A program made the translations under genes and the position numbers. From Oliverpabstia intestinalis (lineage in GTDB: Bacteria > Bacillota > Clostridia > Lachnospirales > Lachnospiraceae), in assembly GCF_009696065.1 (NCBI RefSeq), contig NZ_VUMS01000002.1, forward strand, positions 1 through 64,000: a stretch of DNA of 64,000 bases, in the 5' to 3' direction. The notes beneath the pieces are model-generated. The model worked only from the letters and a program-made list of their open reading frames with translations. It had not been told where the DNA came from and made no database searches. Shown in pieces: positions 44,894-52,739 of this stretch (the first letter of the stretch is position 1; every line of letters begins with the position of its first letter).

Positions 44894-45260
44894 GAAAAAA
44901 CTGCTTCAGAATTTTTGTATTGCATACAGAGGAATCCTCAGCAAGCATCAGCTTTATGCCACCGGGACATCCGGGCGTCTGATTGAGGAGGCTACGAATC
45001 TGGACGTCCATAAACTTCATGCGGGACATGTGGGCGGCGAACAGCAGATGGCATCTATGATTGAACAGAATCAGATGGATCTGGTGATTTTCCTTTGCGG
45101 ACCATAACAGGAGAAAAAGCATGAACCGGATGCACATAAAATTTTCCGTTTATGTGATACACATATTATTCCGCTGGAAACAAATCTTGCCACAGCGGAA
45201 CTTCTGATCAAATCCCTGGAAAGAGGAGAACTTGACTGGCGTGAAATGTATAAAAAATAG
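44862..45260 (+). pseudogene. mgsA: Methylglyoxal synthase MgsA interrupted by an in-frame stop
   Basis: The first 81 codons (NIGFIAHESKKKLLQNF, YATGTSGRLIEEAT, VGGEQQMASMI) match MgsA, which converts dihydroxyacetone phosphate to methylglyoxal. A TAA at 45105-45107 stops the frame after IFLCGP. The same frame then continues as KHEPDAHKIFRLCDTHII, PLETNLATAELLIKSLERGE and DWREMYKK, the normal C-terminus. Between them, eight codons read CGP-stop-QEKK where the family has a W/R-D-P-(five)-H loop. A neighbouring frame reads ITGEK, so paired -1 and +1 indels are possible. The catalytic Asp of the loop is lost in the reading frame. A real pseudogene or a sequence error. Confidence 0.85.
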
Positions 45261-46278
45261 AAAACGATTATTGAAACCTATCAAAAAAAAGTATCGGGAT
45301 ACACTGATTCTTACAGGGATTCTGATTCTGTTTTTTGGTGTGGGAATTACCGCACTCGTACTTCTCCGCCGCTCTTCACAGCTGGATATGACTTCAGCTT
45401 ATTCGGTAAAAGAAGAGATGTACGGTACACATGGTGCAGAAATCAGTACACAGAAAGCCGATTCCTTTGCCTCGTCATATGCAGTTTCCTCCGGAAATAT
45501 GAGTCTGGAAGGTGTTGCGATCAGTGATACGACAAAAGCCGGTCTTTTCGATCTGGATCATGGATCTGTGATGTTTGCTCAGAATATTCATGAAAAATCA
45601 TATCCGGCGAGTATCACAAAAATTATGACAGCGATTCTGGCATTTAAGCATGGGAATATGGACGACATAGTGACAATTCCGGCAGAGGCTCTGAACCAGG
45701 AATCCGGTTCCACAGAGATTGGCTTTCAGGAAGGAGATCAGGTAACACTGGATGAACTTCTTCATGGTCTGCTGATCTATTCCGGGAATGATGCTGCGGT
45801 TGCTATAGCACAGCATATCGGCGGAAGCGTGGATCAGTTTGTGGAAATGATGAATCAGGAAGCACTGGAGCTTGGTGCAACCAATACACATTTTGCCAAT
45901 CCTTCAGGACTGCAGGATGAAAATCATTATACAACAGTATACGATATTTATCTGATGTTACAGGAAGCGATGACGTATCCACATTTTCTGGAGATTGCAC
46001 AGCTTAGTTCTTATAATCTTACCTGTAACAGAAGTGAGCAGGAAGTAACTTTTCATCTGGATGCTACCGATCAGTATCTGACCCGTCAGGTGACGGCACC
46101 GAAGAATGTGACGGTGCTTGGCGGTAAGACCGGTACAACATCAGATGCAGGCTCCTGTCTGGCACTGTTGAGCCAGAATGCCTATGGGGAACCGTATATT
46201 TCTATTGTTCTTCACGCGGCAAATAAGACGAATCTGTACACGTATATGAATCAGTTGCTTTCTGCGATCAATCAGTAG
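45232..46278 (+). CDS. D-alanyl-D-alanine carboxypeptidase (DacA-type, serine)
   Basis: 348 residues if it starts at TTG 45232 (AGAGGAG upstream); GTG 45241 is an alternative. Its start overlaps the mgsA remnant. One transmembrane or signal-anchor helix (about 20-43). The penicillin-binding motifs are SxxK in SITKIMTAIL, SxN in YSGNDAAVAIA and KTG in GGKTGTTSDAG. It trims the terminal D-Ala from pentapeptides in the wall. It lies at the end of the shape/division cluster and has its own terminator. Confidence 0.92.
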   Translation: MTGVKCIKNRKRLLKPIKKKYRDTLILTGILILFFGVGITALVLLRRSSQLDMTSAYSVKEEMYGTHGAEISTQKADSFASSYAVSSGNMSLEGVAISDTTKAGLFDLDHGSVMFAQNIHEKSYPASITKIMTAILAFKHGNMDDIVTIPAEALNQESGSTEIGFQEGDQVTLDELLHGLLIYSGNDAAVAIAQHIGGSVDQFVEMMNQEALELGATNTHFANPSGLQDENHYTTVYDIYLMLQEAMTYPHFLEIAQLSSYNLTCNRSEQEVTFHLDATDQYLTRQVTAPKNVTVLGGKTGTTSDAGSCLALLSQNAYGEPYISIVLHAANKTNLYTYMNQLLSAINQ

Positions 46279-46301
46279 AATCAGCTGATTTTCAAAAATA
46301 T

Positions 46302-46355
46302 CAGAAACAGGAAAGAAATGCACCAGGCGTTGTGCGTTTATTTCCTGTTTTTTTT
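46302..46355 (+). terminator. Terminator after the carboxypeptidase gene
   Basis: AAACAGGAAA-GAAATGCAC pairs with GTGCGTTTATTTCCTGTTT, followed by a run of eight T. Strong rho-independent terminator closing the shape cluster. Confidence 0.88.
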
Positions 46356-46474
46356 GAAATTTTTCAGATTTTTTCAAATTTACCATTGTATTTCTTGGTG
46401 AAATATTCTATAATTACAACAACAGAACAGTACTTTTTGGTAATATATACCAGAAATCAAAGGAGGAAACTGCT

Positions 46475-46894
46475 ATGGTTCAATTAATTGTAGGCAAAAA
46501 AGGTAAAGGAAAAACTAAGCAGCTTTTAGATAAAGTGAACGGAGCCATTAAAGTTGCTGAAGGTAACATTGTATATCTGGATAAAAGTTCCAAACATATG
46601 TATGAACTGAACAATAAAATTCGTCTGATCGATGTATCCGGATATCCGATTAAAAATGCAGATGAATTCATCGGTTTTGTATGTGGTATTGTATCTCAGG
46701 ATCATGATCTTCAGGAAATGTATCTGGACAGCTTCCTGAAAAATGCAAAATTGGAAGGAAAAGATATTACCGATGCACTGCATCAGTTAAAAGATATTTC
46801 CGAGGCATATAAAATTAATTTTGTATTAAGTGTTTCCATGGATAAAGAAGAATTACCTGCTGAATTTCAGGATGATATCATCATTGCCTTGTAA
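46475..46894 (+). CDS. Small P-loop protein of unknown function
   Basis: 139 residues. The N-terminus LIVGKKGKGKTKQLLDKV is a Walker A-like loop (GKKGKGKTK). The remainder is alpha/beta with an Asp/Glu-rich C-terminal half. There is no clear Walker B. Similar proteins are sometimes annotated as twitching-motility ATPase fragments, but the size and lack of other PilT motifs argue against this. AAAGGAGG precedes the ATG, and it stands alone with its own terminator. Function unknown. Confidence 0.78.
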   Translation: MVQLIVGKKGKGKTKQLLDKVNGAIKVAEGNIVYLDKSSKHMYELNNKIRLIDVSGYPIKNADEFIGFVCGIVSQDHDLQEMYLDSFLKNAKLEGKDITDALHQLKDISEAYKINFVLSVSMDKEELPAEFQDDIIIAL

Positions 46895-46909
46895 AACTGT
46901 AGCAGATGA

Positions 46910-46942
46910 AAAGAGGGTTGCCTGTTGGCGACCCTCTTTTCA
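46910..46942 (+). terminator. Terminator after the P-loop gene
   Basis: AAAAGAGGGTTGCC pairs with GGCGACCCTCTTTT around a short loop. Confidence 0.88.
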
Positions 46943-46949
46943 TGTTTTA

Positions 46950-47047
46950 CGCGAGTAACGAGCCAAAGTCCGTGCATGCACGCGACCCTGGTGATTGCCG
47001 CGATAACTATGAGAAACTCGCGGAACGTGTTTCTCATAGTTATCCGC
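46950..47047. repeat. Palindromic extragenic region
   Basis: A 16- to 18-bp inverted repeat (GCGATAACTATGAGAAAC at 47000-47017 and GTTTCTCATAGTTATCCGC at 47029-47047) is preceded by ACGAGCCAAAGTCCGTGCAT and CACGCGACCC. The latter resembles the loop and right arm of the palindrome at 10397-10505. It lies between two convergent genes. Confidence 0.6.
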
Positions 47048-47050
47048 AGC

Positions 47051-47254
47051 TTACGGGTTAGTGTCGGCGAGACGACTGAAAAAGGTGCAAAGGTACAGAC
47101 CGCTTAATCCAACCAGGATATAGATGATCCTGGAAAGCCAGGATAAATTGCCGAACAAGAAAGCAACCAGATCGAATTTGAACAGTCCTACCAGCCCCCA
47201 GTTAATTGCACCTGTGATTGTCAGTATCAGTGCTGTATAATCCAAAACTTTCAT
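47051..47254 (-). CDS. DUF378-family small membrane protein (YuzA-like)
   Basis: 67 residues with two transmembrane helices (about 5-27 and 39-60). The sequence LDYTALILTITGAINWGLVG is typical of DUF378. The function is unknown. AGGAGG lies about 14 nt before the start. Its end is about 150 bp from the convergent P-loop gene. Confidence 0.88.
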   Translation of the reverse strand: MKVLDYTALILTITGAINWGLVGLFKFDLVAFLFGNLSWLSRIIYILVGLSGLYLCTFFSRLADTNP

Positions 47255-47332
47255 CTTAATTTGATCAACCTCCTGTTTTTTTCGTTATCTCCAGTATTTC
47301 CACGATTTCACAGAATATGCATATTTTTTTTC

Positions 47333-47361
47333 TTGTGTATTCGTCAGAGGAATGATAGAAT
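47333..47361 (+). promoter_or_regulatory. Predicted promoter of the HlyD-like/sepF operon
   Basis: TTGTGT (47333-47338), 17-bp spacer, TAGAAT (47356-47361), about 45 bp before the start codon. The -35 is weak. Confidence 0.45.
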
Positions 47362-47406
47362 AATTTTATATGAGTATAAGTCAGAAAAACGAAGGGGAGT
47401 GTTTTC

Positions 47407-48771
47407 ATGACTACAAAAAGGAAAAATAAAATATCCGGATGGTTTCGTAAGATCCCGTTAAATATAGGAACCTTTATCTTTGGGGCACTTTTTGTGTATA
47501 TGGTAATTACGGTCATTCTGTATCTTACTGCAGATCATATTCAGTCCTATCAGGTGACCGCAGGTCCCTTATCCAATAATAAGACATATACAGCACTGGC
47601 AATCCGTGAAGAATCTGTGGTAAATACGAATGCCGCCGGTTATATCACCTATTATGCAAGAGAGAACAGTAAAGTTGGAAAATCCGGAGCAGTCTATACT
47701 CTGGGGGACACTCCGGTGCAGGCTGCAGTCAATGAACTGACCGAACAGGATTATGCCGGAATCCGCTCTTCCATTGCAGGATTTGCCTCCACATATGACA
47801 GTGACAACTTTTATGATGTTTATAATTACAAATACGAGCTGGAGGGATCTATTCTCCAGTACAGTGGTCTTCAGACGGATGACTCCACGGAAACTACGCA
47901 GACGGCCAATGGACAGACAATTTACCGGGCAGCACAGGATGGTATCGTTGTTTATGCAGTGGATGGCTACGAAGGGATTACAGCAGATCAGCTGACGGCA
48001 GATCTTTTTAGTAAGAAAAACTATCAGATTACCAATCTTCAGAAAGAACGAAAGGTATCCTCCGGGGATCCTGTGTATAAACTGATAACCAGTGAGACCT
48101 GGTCAGTAGTGATACCGCTGAGCACAGATCAGATTGTTTCACTGGCAGAAAAAAAGACGATCCGAGTGAAGTTTTTAAAAGATGATGCCACGCAGACAGG
48201 TTTACTGACCATTGTTACCGGTGAAGACGGCAATTATTACGGCAAGATCACATTCAGCCGTGGAATGATTCGCTATAGTGGTGATCGCTTTCTGAATATT
48301 GAATTGGTAACAAACACACAGACAGGATTAAAGATTCCGCTCAGTTCCATTGTGAAAAAGAACTTTTATGTGATTCCGAAAGAATACATTGCTACTGATG
48401 AAGAAGATGGTGATGCCGGCTTCTACCGAAAGGTTACCAGAAGGGGAAAAGATGATTCCTCTGAATTTGTCAAGGCTACGATTTATCAGGAAGACGATGA
48501 TTACTATTATGTGGATATGGATACTTTTCAGGACGGAGATGTGATTTTGAAGCCTGACAGCCAGTCTGTTTATGAAATAAAAGAAAAGAAAGCATTAGAA
48601 GGTGTGTATTGTATTAATAAAGGCTATGCTGTTTTCAGGAAAATCGTCATGATTGAACAAAATGATGAATATTGTATAGTTGAGACAGGTACCACCTATG
48701 GACTTTCCCAGTTTGATTACATTGTCAGAAACGGAAATACCGTGAAAGAAGACGATATTCTGTTTAAATAA
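47407..48771 (+). CDS. HlyD-like membrane-anchored protein of the division cluster
   Basis: 454 residues. A basic N-terminus and one transmembrane helix (about 20-41) are followed by an extracellular region with barrel-sandwich (lipoyl/HlyD-like) character: AIREESVVNTNAAGYITYYA and DGIVVYAVDGYEGI. No ABC exporter is adjacent. It is followed 23 bp later by ylmE and sepF, so a role at the division site is possible but unproven. GAAGGGGAG precedes the start. Confidence 0.75.
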   Translation: MTTKRKNKISGWFRKIPLNIGTFIFGALFVYMVITVILYLTADHIQSYQVTAGPLSNNKTYTALAIREESVVNTNAAGYITYYARENSKVGKSGAVYTLGDTPVQAAVNELTEQDYAGIRSSIAGFASTYDSDNFYDVYNYKYELEGSILQYSGLQTDDSTETTQTANGQTIYRAAQDGIVVYAVDGYEGITADQLTADLFSKKNYQITNLQKERKVSSGDPVYKLITSETWSVVIPLSTDQIVSLAEKKTIRVKFLKDDATQTGLLTIVTGEDGNYYGKITFSRGMIRYSGDRFLNIELVTNTQTGLKIPLSSIVKKNFYVIPKEYIATDEEDGDAGFYRKVTRRGKDDSSEFVKATIYQEDDDYYYVDMDTFQDGDVILKPDSQSVYEIKEKKALEGVYCINKGYAVFRKIVMIEQNDEYCIVETGTTYGLSQFDYIVRNGNTVKEDDILFK

Positions 48772-48794
48772 AGACTTACAAAGGAGAATAATGT

Positions 48795-49493
48795 ATGGTA
48801 GCAGAACAGTTACAGAACGTACGAGCTGAGATCAGAAAAGCCTGTGAAAAAAGCGGTCGGAATCCGGAAGAAGTAACTCTGATCGCAGTCAGTAAGACAA
48901 AACCGATTTCCATGATTCGGGAGGCGATGGATGCAGGACAGACGATCTTCGGAGAAAATAAGGTACAGGAACTTTGCACCAAATACGAAGAACTTCCGAA
49001 AAATCTCGAATGGCATCTGATCGGGCACCTGCAGAGGAATAAAGTAAAATATATTGCAGACAAAGCAGCACTGATTCATTCTGTGGATTCTCTGCGTCTG
49101 GCAGAAACAATCAACCATGAGGGAGAAAAGATTCAGAGAGTGATTCCTGTCCTGATTGAAGTGAATGTTGCGCAGGAGGAAACAAAGTTTGGAGTATCAG
49201 TGGAAGAAACCATGTCTTTGATTGAGGAGATCTGTAAGCTTCCGTATGTGCAGATTCAGGGACTGATGACAATTGCTCCATATGTACCGGATCCTGAAGA
49301 AAATCGGCCTGTTTTCCGAAAATTGAAACAATTAAGTGTTGACATAAGCAGTAAAAACATGAATAATGTACATATGGATATTCTGAGTATGGGTATGACG
49401 AACGATTATCAGGTAGCTGTTGAAGAAGGTGCCACTATGGTTCGTGTTGGTACCGGTATTTTTGGTGAGAGAGATTATTCCAAAACAAAATAG
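48795..49493 (+). CDS. PLP homeostasis protein YggS/YlmE
   Basis: 232 residues. A single alanine-racemase-like TIM barrel. The PLP lysine is in LIAVSKTKPI near residue 35, and typical motifs are FGENKVQEL, WHLIGHLQRNKVKY and the C-terminal LSMGMTNDYQVAVEEG. YggS-family proteins bind PLP and balance vitamin B6 and amino-acid pools. In Firmicutes it lies next to sepF, as here. AAAGGAG precedes the ATG. Confidence 0.94.
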   Translation: MVAEQLQNVRAEIRKACEKSGRNPEEVTLIAVSKTKPISMIREAMDAGQTIFGENKVQELCTKYEELPKNLEWHLIGHLQRNKVKYIADKAALIHSVDSLRLAETINHEGEKIQRVIPVLIEVNVAQEETKFGVSVEETMSLIEEICKLPYVQIQGLMTIAPYVPDPEENRPVFRKLKQLSVDISSKNMNNVHMDILSMGMTNDYQVAVEEGATMVRVGTGIFGERDYSKTK

Positions 49494-49507
49494 ATAGGAG
49501 ATAAAAA

Positions 49508-50092
49508 ATGAGCGTTTTAGATAAGTTTTTAGATGCCATCCGTTTGAATGATGATTTTGACGATGATGATGAATTCTTCGATGATGAAGATTTGGAAGCC
49601 CTTGACGAGGAAAAACCGAAACATCGTTTCTTTAAAAAACTGGATGACGATGATGATGAAGATGAAGAAGTTGAATATGTAAAACCGGAGAAAAAAGTGG
49701 CACCAAAGCAGACAAAAGCTCCGAAACAGACTGTAAAGCAGGCAACTCCGTCTGCATCCAGCAAGATCACTCCGATGAGAAAGAAAAACAGCGGAAATGG
49801 CACGATGGAAGTCTGTGTGATCAAACCTTCTTCCATGGAAGACACCAGAGAGATCGCAGATACTCTGATTGACCGTTGTACTGTAGTACTGAATCTGGAA
49901 GGTATTGATGTAGATGTGGCGCAGAGAATCATAGATTTTTCTTCCGGTGCATGCTATTCTATCGCAGGAAGTCTGCAGAAGATTTCCAGTTATATTTTTA
50001 TCCTGACACCAGCCAATGTGGAAATTTCCGGTGATTTCCAGGAAATATTAAGCGGCGCTTTTGACGTTCCTTCTGTTCGGACAAACTTCTAA
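49508..50092 (+). CDS. sepF: Cell division protein SepF
   Basis: 194 residues. The N-terminal amphipathic helix SVLDKFLDAIRLND probably binds membrane. A very acidic linker (Asp/Glu runs, residues 15-60) and a Lys/Pro stretch lead to the SepF domain (about 95-185) with TREIADTLIDRCTVVLNLEG and DFSSGACYSIAGSLQKIS. SepF polymerises and anchors FtsZ. TAGGAG precedes the start. Confidence 0.94.
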   Translation: MSVLDKFLDAIRLNDDFDDDDEFFDDEDLEALDEEKPKHRFFKKLDDDDDEDEEVEYVKPEKKVAPKQTKAPKQTVKQATPSASSKITPMRKKNSGNGTMEVCVIKPSSMEDTREIADTLIDRCTVVLNLEGIDVDVAQRIIDFSSGACYSIAGSLQKISSYIFILTPANVEISGDFQEILSGAFDVPSVRTNF

Positions 50093-50093
50093 G

Positions 50094-50873
50094 ATGAAAG
50101 AACAGGAAGTACAGTTCAGAAAGCGGCTGGCAGATCTGGCAAGAACAGCCTATTATCGGGAGATTCCTATGTTTACGGATTTTCTGGATTTGAATGAACT
50201 TCATATGGTACATAGCTTTCGACCGGAGGAAGCGGGTGTTATGATCCGTACCTTCGGTGGCTATGAAGAAGCAGAGCGTCAGATAGCAGCATTTCTTCCT
50301 GATGCTCTTTCTTATGATTATGGGGAAAAAGAGTGTTTTCTTTCGATGTATCCGATTCGGTGTATCCGTATCTCGCCTTGTTCCGGAAAATTCAGTGAGA
50401 CGCTTACTCATCGGGATTATCTGGGAGCCCTGATTCACCTGGGAATCGAACGCTCCAGACTTGGGGATATAGTGATCAAGGGCCAGGATGCGTATGTATT
50501 CTGCCATGCACAGATGGAAGAATTTCTTATGCAGAACATTACCAGAATTCGGCATACAACAGTGAAAGTGTCCGCTGTTGAGAATCCGGACGACCTTCCG
50601 AAACCACAGTTTCAGGAGATCCACGGAACAGTCAGTTCAGTACGGCTGGATGCGATGATTGCTCTGGCATTCTCGTCATCCAGAAGTAGTATGCTGGGAT
50701 TGATCGAGGGCGGAAAAGTTTTTGTCAATGGTAAAATGGTTGTATCTAACGGACATCCTTTAAAACCGGAAGATATTGTGTCGGTCCGTGGATATGGAAA
50801 GTTCCGCTATGACGGAATGGCGGGAACAACAAAAAAAGGACGGTGCAGTGTTACCGTACAGAAATATATATAA
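50094..50873 (+). CDS. S4-domain RNA-binding protein YlmH
   Basis: 259 residues from ATG 50094, one base after the sepF stop. The C-terminal S4 domain (about 180-245, RLDAMIALAFSSSRSSMLGLI and GKVFVNGKMV) is preceded by the RNA-binding YlmH region. YlmH binds ribosome-nascent-chain complexes and helps rescue stalled 50S subunits in B. subtilis. No divIVA follows; aroB takes that place. Confidence 0.92.
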   Translation: MKEQEVQFRKRLADLARTAYYREIPMFTDFLDLNELHMVHSFRPEEAGVMIRTFGGYEEAERQIAAFLPDALSYDYGEKECFLSMYPIRCIRISPCSGKFSETLTHRDYLGALIHLGIERSRLGDIVIKGQDAYVFCHAQMEEFLMQNITRIRHTTVKVSAVENPDDLPKPQFQEIHGTVSSVRLDAMIALAFSSSRSSMLGLIEGGKVFVNGKMVVSNGHPLKPEDIVSVRGYGKFRYDGMAGTTKKGRCSVTVQKYI

Positions 50874-50912
50874 CGTATTCTCAAATACGATCCTGCATTT
50901 CCACAAAAATAA

Positions 50913-50920
50913 AACAGGAT
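50913..50920. repeat. Left target-site duplication of the 142-bp repeat
   Basis: AACAGGAT, identical to 51063-51070 on the other side of the element. Confidence 0.8.
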
Positions 50921-51062
50921 GTAACTGTTCAGTAACTTCACAGTTACGAGCAAAAATGCATTTAAAATCACCTTCGGTGATGGCATTTTTGCTTGTATGT
51001 CTCGGGATTTTGGCATATTTATGCCAAAACACCTCGTGGGATAATGGCTACTGAATAGTTAC
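50921..51062. mobile_element. 142-bp MITE-like repeat, copy 2, with intact 8-bp target duplication
   Basis: Begins GTAACTGTTCAGTA and ends TACTGAATAGTTAC (13 of 14 inverted match). It is flanked by AACAGGAT on both sides (50913-50920 and 51063-51070), a direct sign of insertion. Internal hairpins: GTAACTGT/ACAGTTAC (50921-50947), GCAAAAATGC/GGCATTTTTGC with a C(TTCG)G-capped ATCACC/GGTGAT tip, and a 10-bp perfect TTTTGGCATA/TATGCCAAAA. It has no open frame. It ends 30 bp before the aroB start, leaving the aroB ribosome binding site intact, and is probably part of the ylmH-aroB transcript. Confidence 0.9.
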
Positions 51063-51070
51063 AACAGGAT
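51063..51070. repeat. Right target-site duplication of the 142-bp repeat
   Basis: AACAGGAT, identical to the octamer directly left of the element. Confidence 0.8.
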
Positions 51071-51092
51071 GATCATTTTGGAGGAGAATTTT

Positions 51093-52208
51093 ATGAGCAA
51101 ACAATTACGCGTATACAGAGAAGGCGCAAAGACAGAATTTGATTACCAGATTCTCTGGGAAGAAGATTTTACAAAACTGACGGATGCAGTTAAGAAACTG
51201 GAGCTTTCCTGTGGAAAGATCTGCATTGTAGCAGATGATATAGTGGGAAATCTGTATGGGAAAGAAGTACAGAAGGCACTGGAAGAACTGGATGTAACGG
51301 TTGATTTGTATACTTTCCCGGCGGGAGAAGCTTCTAAAAATCTGGATACAGTAAAAGAGCTGTACGCGTTTCTGATCGAACATCACTATACAAGAAAAGA
51401 TGTACTGGCAGCACTTGGCGGAGGCGTTACCGGAGATCTTACCGGATATGCTGCTGCCACCTATCTGCGTGGTATTGACTTTATCCAGATTCCAACGACT
51501 CTTCTGGCTCAGGTAGACAGCAGTGTAGGTGGAAAAACAGGTGTGGATTTTGCACAGTATAAAAATATGGTAGGTGCATTCCATCAGCCGCGGCTTGTCT
51601 ATATGAATCTGAATACGCTGAAAACTCTTCCGGAAGATCAGTTTGCCAGTGGCATGGGAGAAGTGTTGAAATCAGGTCTGATTCGTGATGCCAGATTTTA
51701 TGAGTGGACGATTAATCATATGTCGGAGATTCAGGAACGAATCTATCCGGTTCTTGTGAAAATGGTTCGCAAATGCTGCGAGATTAAGGCTGCTGTCGTG
51801 GAAAGTGATCCGACGGAACAGGGAGAACGTGCACTGTTGAATCTTGGACATACAGTGGGTCATGCAGTGGAAAAACTGAAGAATTTTGAACTTCTTCATG
51901 GCCAGTGTGTGGCACTTGGAACCATTGCCGCTGCCTATATCTCTTTCAAAAGAGGCTGTCTGTCGACAGAGGAATTCTACGAGATCCGTGATATGAACGT
52001 GGGATTTGATCTTCCGATTTTCTTTAATGGTCTGGATAATGAAGCTGTATTGCAGACGACAAAGTCGGATAAAAAGATGGATAACGGAAGGATTAAGTTT
52101 ATTCTTCTCAAGAAGATCGGACAGGCATACATCGATAAAACAGTTACAGACGAAGAAATTCTGGATGCGATTCAGTTTATTAACGGAGATATGATCGAAG
52201 GAGAATAA
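51093..52208 (+). CDS. aroB: 3-dehydroquinate synthase AroB
   Basis: 371 residues from ATG 51093, with GGAGGAG upstream. It converts DAHP to 3-dehydroquinate in the shikimate pathway. NAD-binding LAALGGGVTGDLTGYAAATY, the QIPTTLLAQVDSSVGGKTGVD motif and metal ligands in LNLGHTVGHAVE and FELLHGQCVALG are all present. It is the only shikimate gene in the window and sits within a division/RNA-modification operon. Confidence 0.96.
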   Translation: MSKQLRVYREGAKTEFDYQILWEEDFTKLTDAVKKLELSCGKICIVADDIVGNLYGKEVQKALEELDVTVDLYTFPAGEASKNLDTVKELYAFLIEHHYTRKDVLAALGGGVTGDLTGYAAATYLRGIDFIQIPTTLLAQVDSSVGGKTGVDFAQYKNMVGAFHQPRLVYMNLNTLKTLPEDQFASGMGEVLKSGLIRDARFYEWTINHMSEIQERIYPVLVKMVRKCCEIKAAVVESDPTEQGERALLNLGHTVGHAVEKLKNFELLHGQCVALGTIAAAYISFKRGCLSTEEFYEIRDMNVGFDLPIFFNGLDNEAVLQTTKSDKKMDNGRIKFILLKKIGQAYIDKTVTDEEILDAIQFINGDMIEGE

Positions 52209-52211
52209 GGG

Positions 52212-52739
52212 ATGGTGAAAAATAAGAAAACCATACAATTTATCGGAGTGGACTGTATTCTTATGGTGATTCTGACACTTCTGGATCAATGGACAAAAAG
52301 TCTGGTTGTGCATCAACTGAAAGATCAGAGTGACATTATACTGATTCCTGGAGTTTTCCAGTTGCATTATCTGGAAAACCGTGGAGCTGCGTTCGGCATT
52401 TTGCAGAACCAGAGAATTATTTTTGTGATTCTGACGATTATCTATCTGGCTGCAGTATTCTGGTTTTTGCATCGTTGTCCGAAAAACGGACGTTATACAT
52501 TGCTGCATATTATAGCATCAGTTCTGACAGCGGGAGCCATGGGGAACTTTATAGATCGGCTCCGCCTGGGATATGTGGTGGATTTTTTCTATTTTTCACT
52601 GATTAATTTCCCGGTATTTAATGTAGCGGATATTTTTGTGGTAATTTCTTTTATTGGTATTGCAGTAAGCATTTTATTCATATATAAAGATGACGAATTT
52701 GAGTTCTTAAGCATCAGGAAAAGGGAGTCTAAGGCATAG
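52212..52739 (+). CDS. lspA: Lipoprotein signal peptidase LspA
   Basis: 175 residues, four transmembrane helices. Family motifs: DQWTKSLVVHQL (near 24), LENRGAAFGIL (near 57), and the catalytic aspartates in GAMGNFIDRLRLGYVVDFF and FPVFNVADIFVV. It removes lipoprotein signal peptides after lipidation. GGAGAATAAGGG precedes the ATG, three bases after the aroB stop. Confidence 0.95.
   Translation: MVKNKKTIQFIGVDCILMVILTLLDQWTKSLVVHQLKDQSDIILIPGVFQLHYLENRGAAFGILQNQRIIFVILTIIYLAAVFWFLHRCPKNGRYTLLHIIASVLTAGAMGNFIDRLRLGYVVDFFYFSLINFPVFNVADIFVVISFIGIAVSILFIYKDDEFEFLSIRKRESKA

Noticed and set aside
45105-45107. Stop-codon read-through or recoding in mgsA
   Set aside because: The stop is TAA, not TGA, and the codons on both sides are also abnormal, so mutation or sequence error is simpler.
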